Positions 4,231 through 5,362 of a DNA stretch of 5,362 bases are shown here, piece by piece (positions within the stretch are counted from its first letter, which is position 1; each line of letters begins with the position of its first letter). The translations under genes and the position numbers were made by a program. This DNA is from Gammaproteobacteria bacterium. Lineage in GTDB: Bacteria > Pseudomonadota > Gammaproteobacteria > SURF-13. The notes below the pieces were generated by a model. That model searched no databases, had not been told where the DNA came from, and saw nothing but the letters and a program-made list of their open reading frames with translations. Where the stretch lies: NCBI GenBank assembly GCA_023381235.1, contig JAMCTV010000034.1, positions 1 to 5,362 on the forward strand. The letters run 5' to 3'.

Positions 4231-5270
4231 TCGAAACCGACCGCCTGATCGCCCCCGAAGTCAAAGCACGCGAAGATGAACTGGATCGCGCCATCCGCCC
4301 CAAGCGCCTGGCCGACTACGTCGGTCAGCCCGCGGTGCGCGAGCAGATGGAAATCTTCATCAGCGCGGCCAAGAATCGCGCCGAGGCGCTGGATCATGTT
4401 TTGATCTTCGGCCCGCCGGGCTTGGGCAAAACCACGCTCGCGCACATCATCGCCAACGAACTGGGCGTCAACCTCAAGCACACCTCCGGCCCGGTGCTGG
4501 AGCGCCCCGGCGATCTCGCCGCCATCCTCACCAATCTCGAAGCGCACGACGTGCTGTTCGTGGATGAAATCCACCGCTTGAGTCCGGTGGTGGAAGAAAT
4601 TCTGTACCCGGCGCTGGAAGACTACCAGCTCGACATCATGATCGGCGAAGGCCCGGCCGCGCGTTCCATCAAGCTCAACCTGCCGCCGTTCACCCTGGTC
4701 GGCGCCACCACGCGCGCCGGATTGCTCACCTCTCCCTTGCGCGACCGCTTCGGTATCGTGCAGCGCCTGGAGTTTTACAACACCGAAGACCTGACCCGCA
4801 TCGTGCAACGCTCCGCGCAGATACTCAACGTGGCGCTCGACCTCAGCGGCGCACAACAGATCGCCAGCCGCTCACGCGGTACGCCGCGCATCGCCAATCG
4901 TTTATTGCGTCGCGTGCGCGACTTCGCCGAGGTCAAGGCCAACGGCCGCATCACGCACCAAGTCGCCGATCAGGCGCTCACCCTGCTCAACGTGGACAAC
5001 AACGGCTTCGACATGATGGATCGCAAGCTCCTGCTCGCCATCATCGAAAAATTCGGCGGCGGCCCGGTCGGCTTGGACAACCTCGCCGCCGCACTGGGCG
5101 AAGAACGCGACACCATAGAAGACGTGCTGGAACCGTTCCTGATTCAACAAGGCTACCTCATGCGCACCCCGCGCGGCCGCATGGCCACCCGCACCGCCTA
5201 CCTGCACTTCGGCCTCAACGCCCCGCAAGCCACACAAAGCGGCACGCCGGATTTGTTTCGTGAAATTTAG
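4227..5270 (+). CDS. ruvB: Holliday junction branch-migration ATPase RuvB
   Basis: RuvB is the hexameric AAA+ motor that pumps duplex DNA through the RuvA-bound junction. The 347-residue product (E. coli: 336) opens with the typical MIETDRLI and has RAIRPKRLADYVGQ (21-34), Walker A GPPGLGKT (62-69, Lys68), Walker B LFVDEIHRL (110-118, D113-E114), sensor 1 LVGATTRAG (157-165), the arginine finger in LRDRFG (Arg174), and the sensor 2 segment RGTPRIANRLLRR (217-229). The C-terminal winged-helix DNA-binding domain (about 260-330) contains RTPRGRMAT (313-321). The last 15-17 residues are a variable tail longer than in E. coli. It is last in the yebC-ruvC-ruvA-ruvB cluster. It is set apart from ruvA by 91 bp containing a palindromic repeat that provides its ribosome-binding site. 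No LexA-type box (CTG-N10-CAG) is seen in that gap. Confidence 0.97.
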   Translation: MIETDRLIAPEVKAREDELDRAIRPKRLADYVGQPAVREQMEIFISAAKNRAEALDHVLIFGPPGLGKTTLAHIIANELGVNLKHTSGPVLERPGDLAAILTNLEAHDVLFVDEIHRLSPVVEEILYPALEDYQLDIMIGEGPAARSIKLNLPPFTLVGATTRAGLLTSPLRDRFGIVQRLEFYNTEDLTRIVQRSAQILNVALDLSGAQQIASRSRGTPRIANRLLRRVRDFAEVKANGRITHQVADQALTLLNVDNNGFDMMDRKLLLAIIEKFGGGPVGLDNLAAALGEERDTIEDVLEPFLIQQGYLMRTPRGRMATRTAYLHFGLNAPQATQSGTPDLFREI

Positions 5271-5288
5271 TGAGGACAGGAATCAAAA

Positions 5289-5320
5289 GCCCTGGGTTGC
5301 GCTACGCTCCACCCAGGCTA
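5289..5320. repeat. dispersed palindromic repeat downstream of ruvB
   Basis: CCTGGGT (5291-5297) pairs with ACCCAGG (5311-5317), with an inner GCG/CGC pair (5299-5301/5305-5307) around a CTA loop and a 1x3 internal bulge. The pattern, a CCTGGGT...ACCCAGG palindrome with a GCGCTACGC core and a flanking GC...GGCTAC, resembles repeat families I recall from proteobacterial intergenic DNA. It is unrelated to the ruvA-ruvB repeat. It may help end or stabilise the ruvB mRNA. Confidence 0.6.
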
Positions 5321-5322
5321 CA

Positions 5323-5336
5323 CTCACTTTTTTGAG
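5323..5336 (+). terminator. weak terminator-like T-run after ruvB
   Basis: TTTTTT (5328-5333) lies 10 nt after the 5291-5317 hairpin. This is too far for a standard intrinsic terminator, which has the T-run directly after the stem. A 4-bp CTCA/TGAG stem brackets the run itself. The remaining bases to the window end show no supportable gene: an ATG in the last three bases (5360-5362) has no clear ribosome-binding site, though a next gene could start there. Confidence 0.25.
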
Positions 5337-5362
5337 GGCGAGCGGAAGCTTTGCGATTAATG

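Noticed and set aside
4098..4856. 252-codon minus-strand open frame across the ruvA-ruvB gap
   Set aside because: Mostly antisense to ruvB, and its N-terminal region is not in the gap; the stretch through the repeat reads as the low-complexity SLKGEG-type translation typical of such palindromes.
1..5362. CRISPR array, tRNA/rRNA gene, IS element or phage attachment site
   Set aside because: No regularly spaced direct repeats, no tRNA-like cloverleaf segments, no transposase frame and no terminal inverted repeats with target duplications were found; the only repeats are the short palindromes listed.

Overview
The window (5,362 bp, visibly GC-rich) looks like a chromosomal segment from a beta/gamma-type proteobacterium. 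The evidence is the gene order yebC-ruvC-ruvA-ruvB, close residue-level agreement of all three Ruv proteins with the E. coli family, a perfect FNR/Anr-type operator, and two dispersed palindromic repeats of a kind common in proteobacterial intergenic DNA. A Nitrosomonadales-like betaproteobacterium is my best guess, but it rests on general resemblance and not on a search.

Region 1 (1-827) holds the 5' part of a minus-strand alpha/beta hydrolase (its C-terminus lies outside the window), diverging from a metallo-beta-lactamase/beta-CASP ribonuclease-like gene. The intergenic region between them (606-827) is unusually structured. It has three back-to-back inverted repeats (644-672, 676-705, 708-741), then a perfect FNR-type box TTGAT-N4-ATCAA (777-790), then a -10 hexamer. 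The geometry fits a class II FNR-activated promoter whose transcript would start only about 3 nt before the most family-like start codon of the beta-CASP gene, so that mRNA may be nearly leaderless. I infer that the pair belongs to a low-oxygen or stress regulon.

Region 2 (828-2183) is the beta-CASP MBL-fold protein, with all metal-ligand motifs intact. Region 3 (2184-2260) is a short spacer with a palindrome over the upstream stop codon, a GC-rich hairpin, and an extended -10 promoter lying inside a second inverted repeat just upstream of yebC.

Region 4 (2261-5270) is the yebC-ruvC-ruvA-ruvB cluster, all on the plus strand. YebC is a translation factor of the YebC/TACO1 family. RuvA and RuvB form the Holliday-junction branch-migration motor, and RuvC is the junction resolvase. 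RuvC appears to start at TTG, with a small out-of-frame ATG reading frame spanning that start. ruvC and ruvA overlap by ATGA. Between ruvA and ruvB lies a 91-bp gap containing a palindromic repeat whose third arm supplies the ruvB ribosome-binding site. A 32-codon open frame runs through the repeat and overlaps ruvA and ruvB by ATGA at each end, so it could keep translation coupled across the insertion.

Region 5 (5271-5362) has a second, different palindromic repeat and a T-run after ruvB, and no gene that can be supported.

The genes themselves are familiar. The parts that are not obviously standard are the triple-hairpin/FNR intergenic region and the repeat-derived ruvA-ruvB junction.
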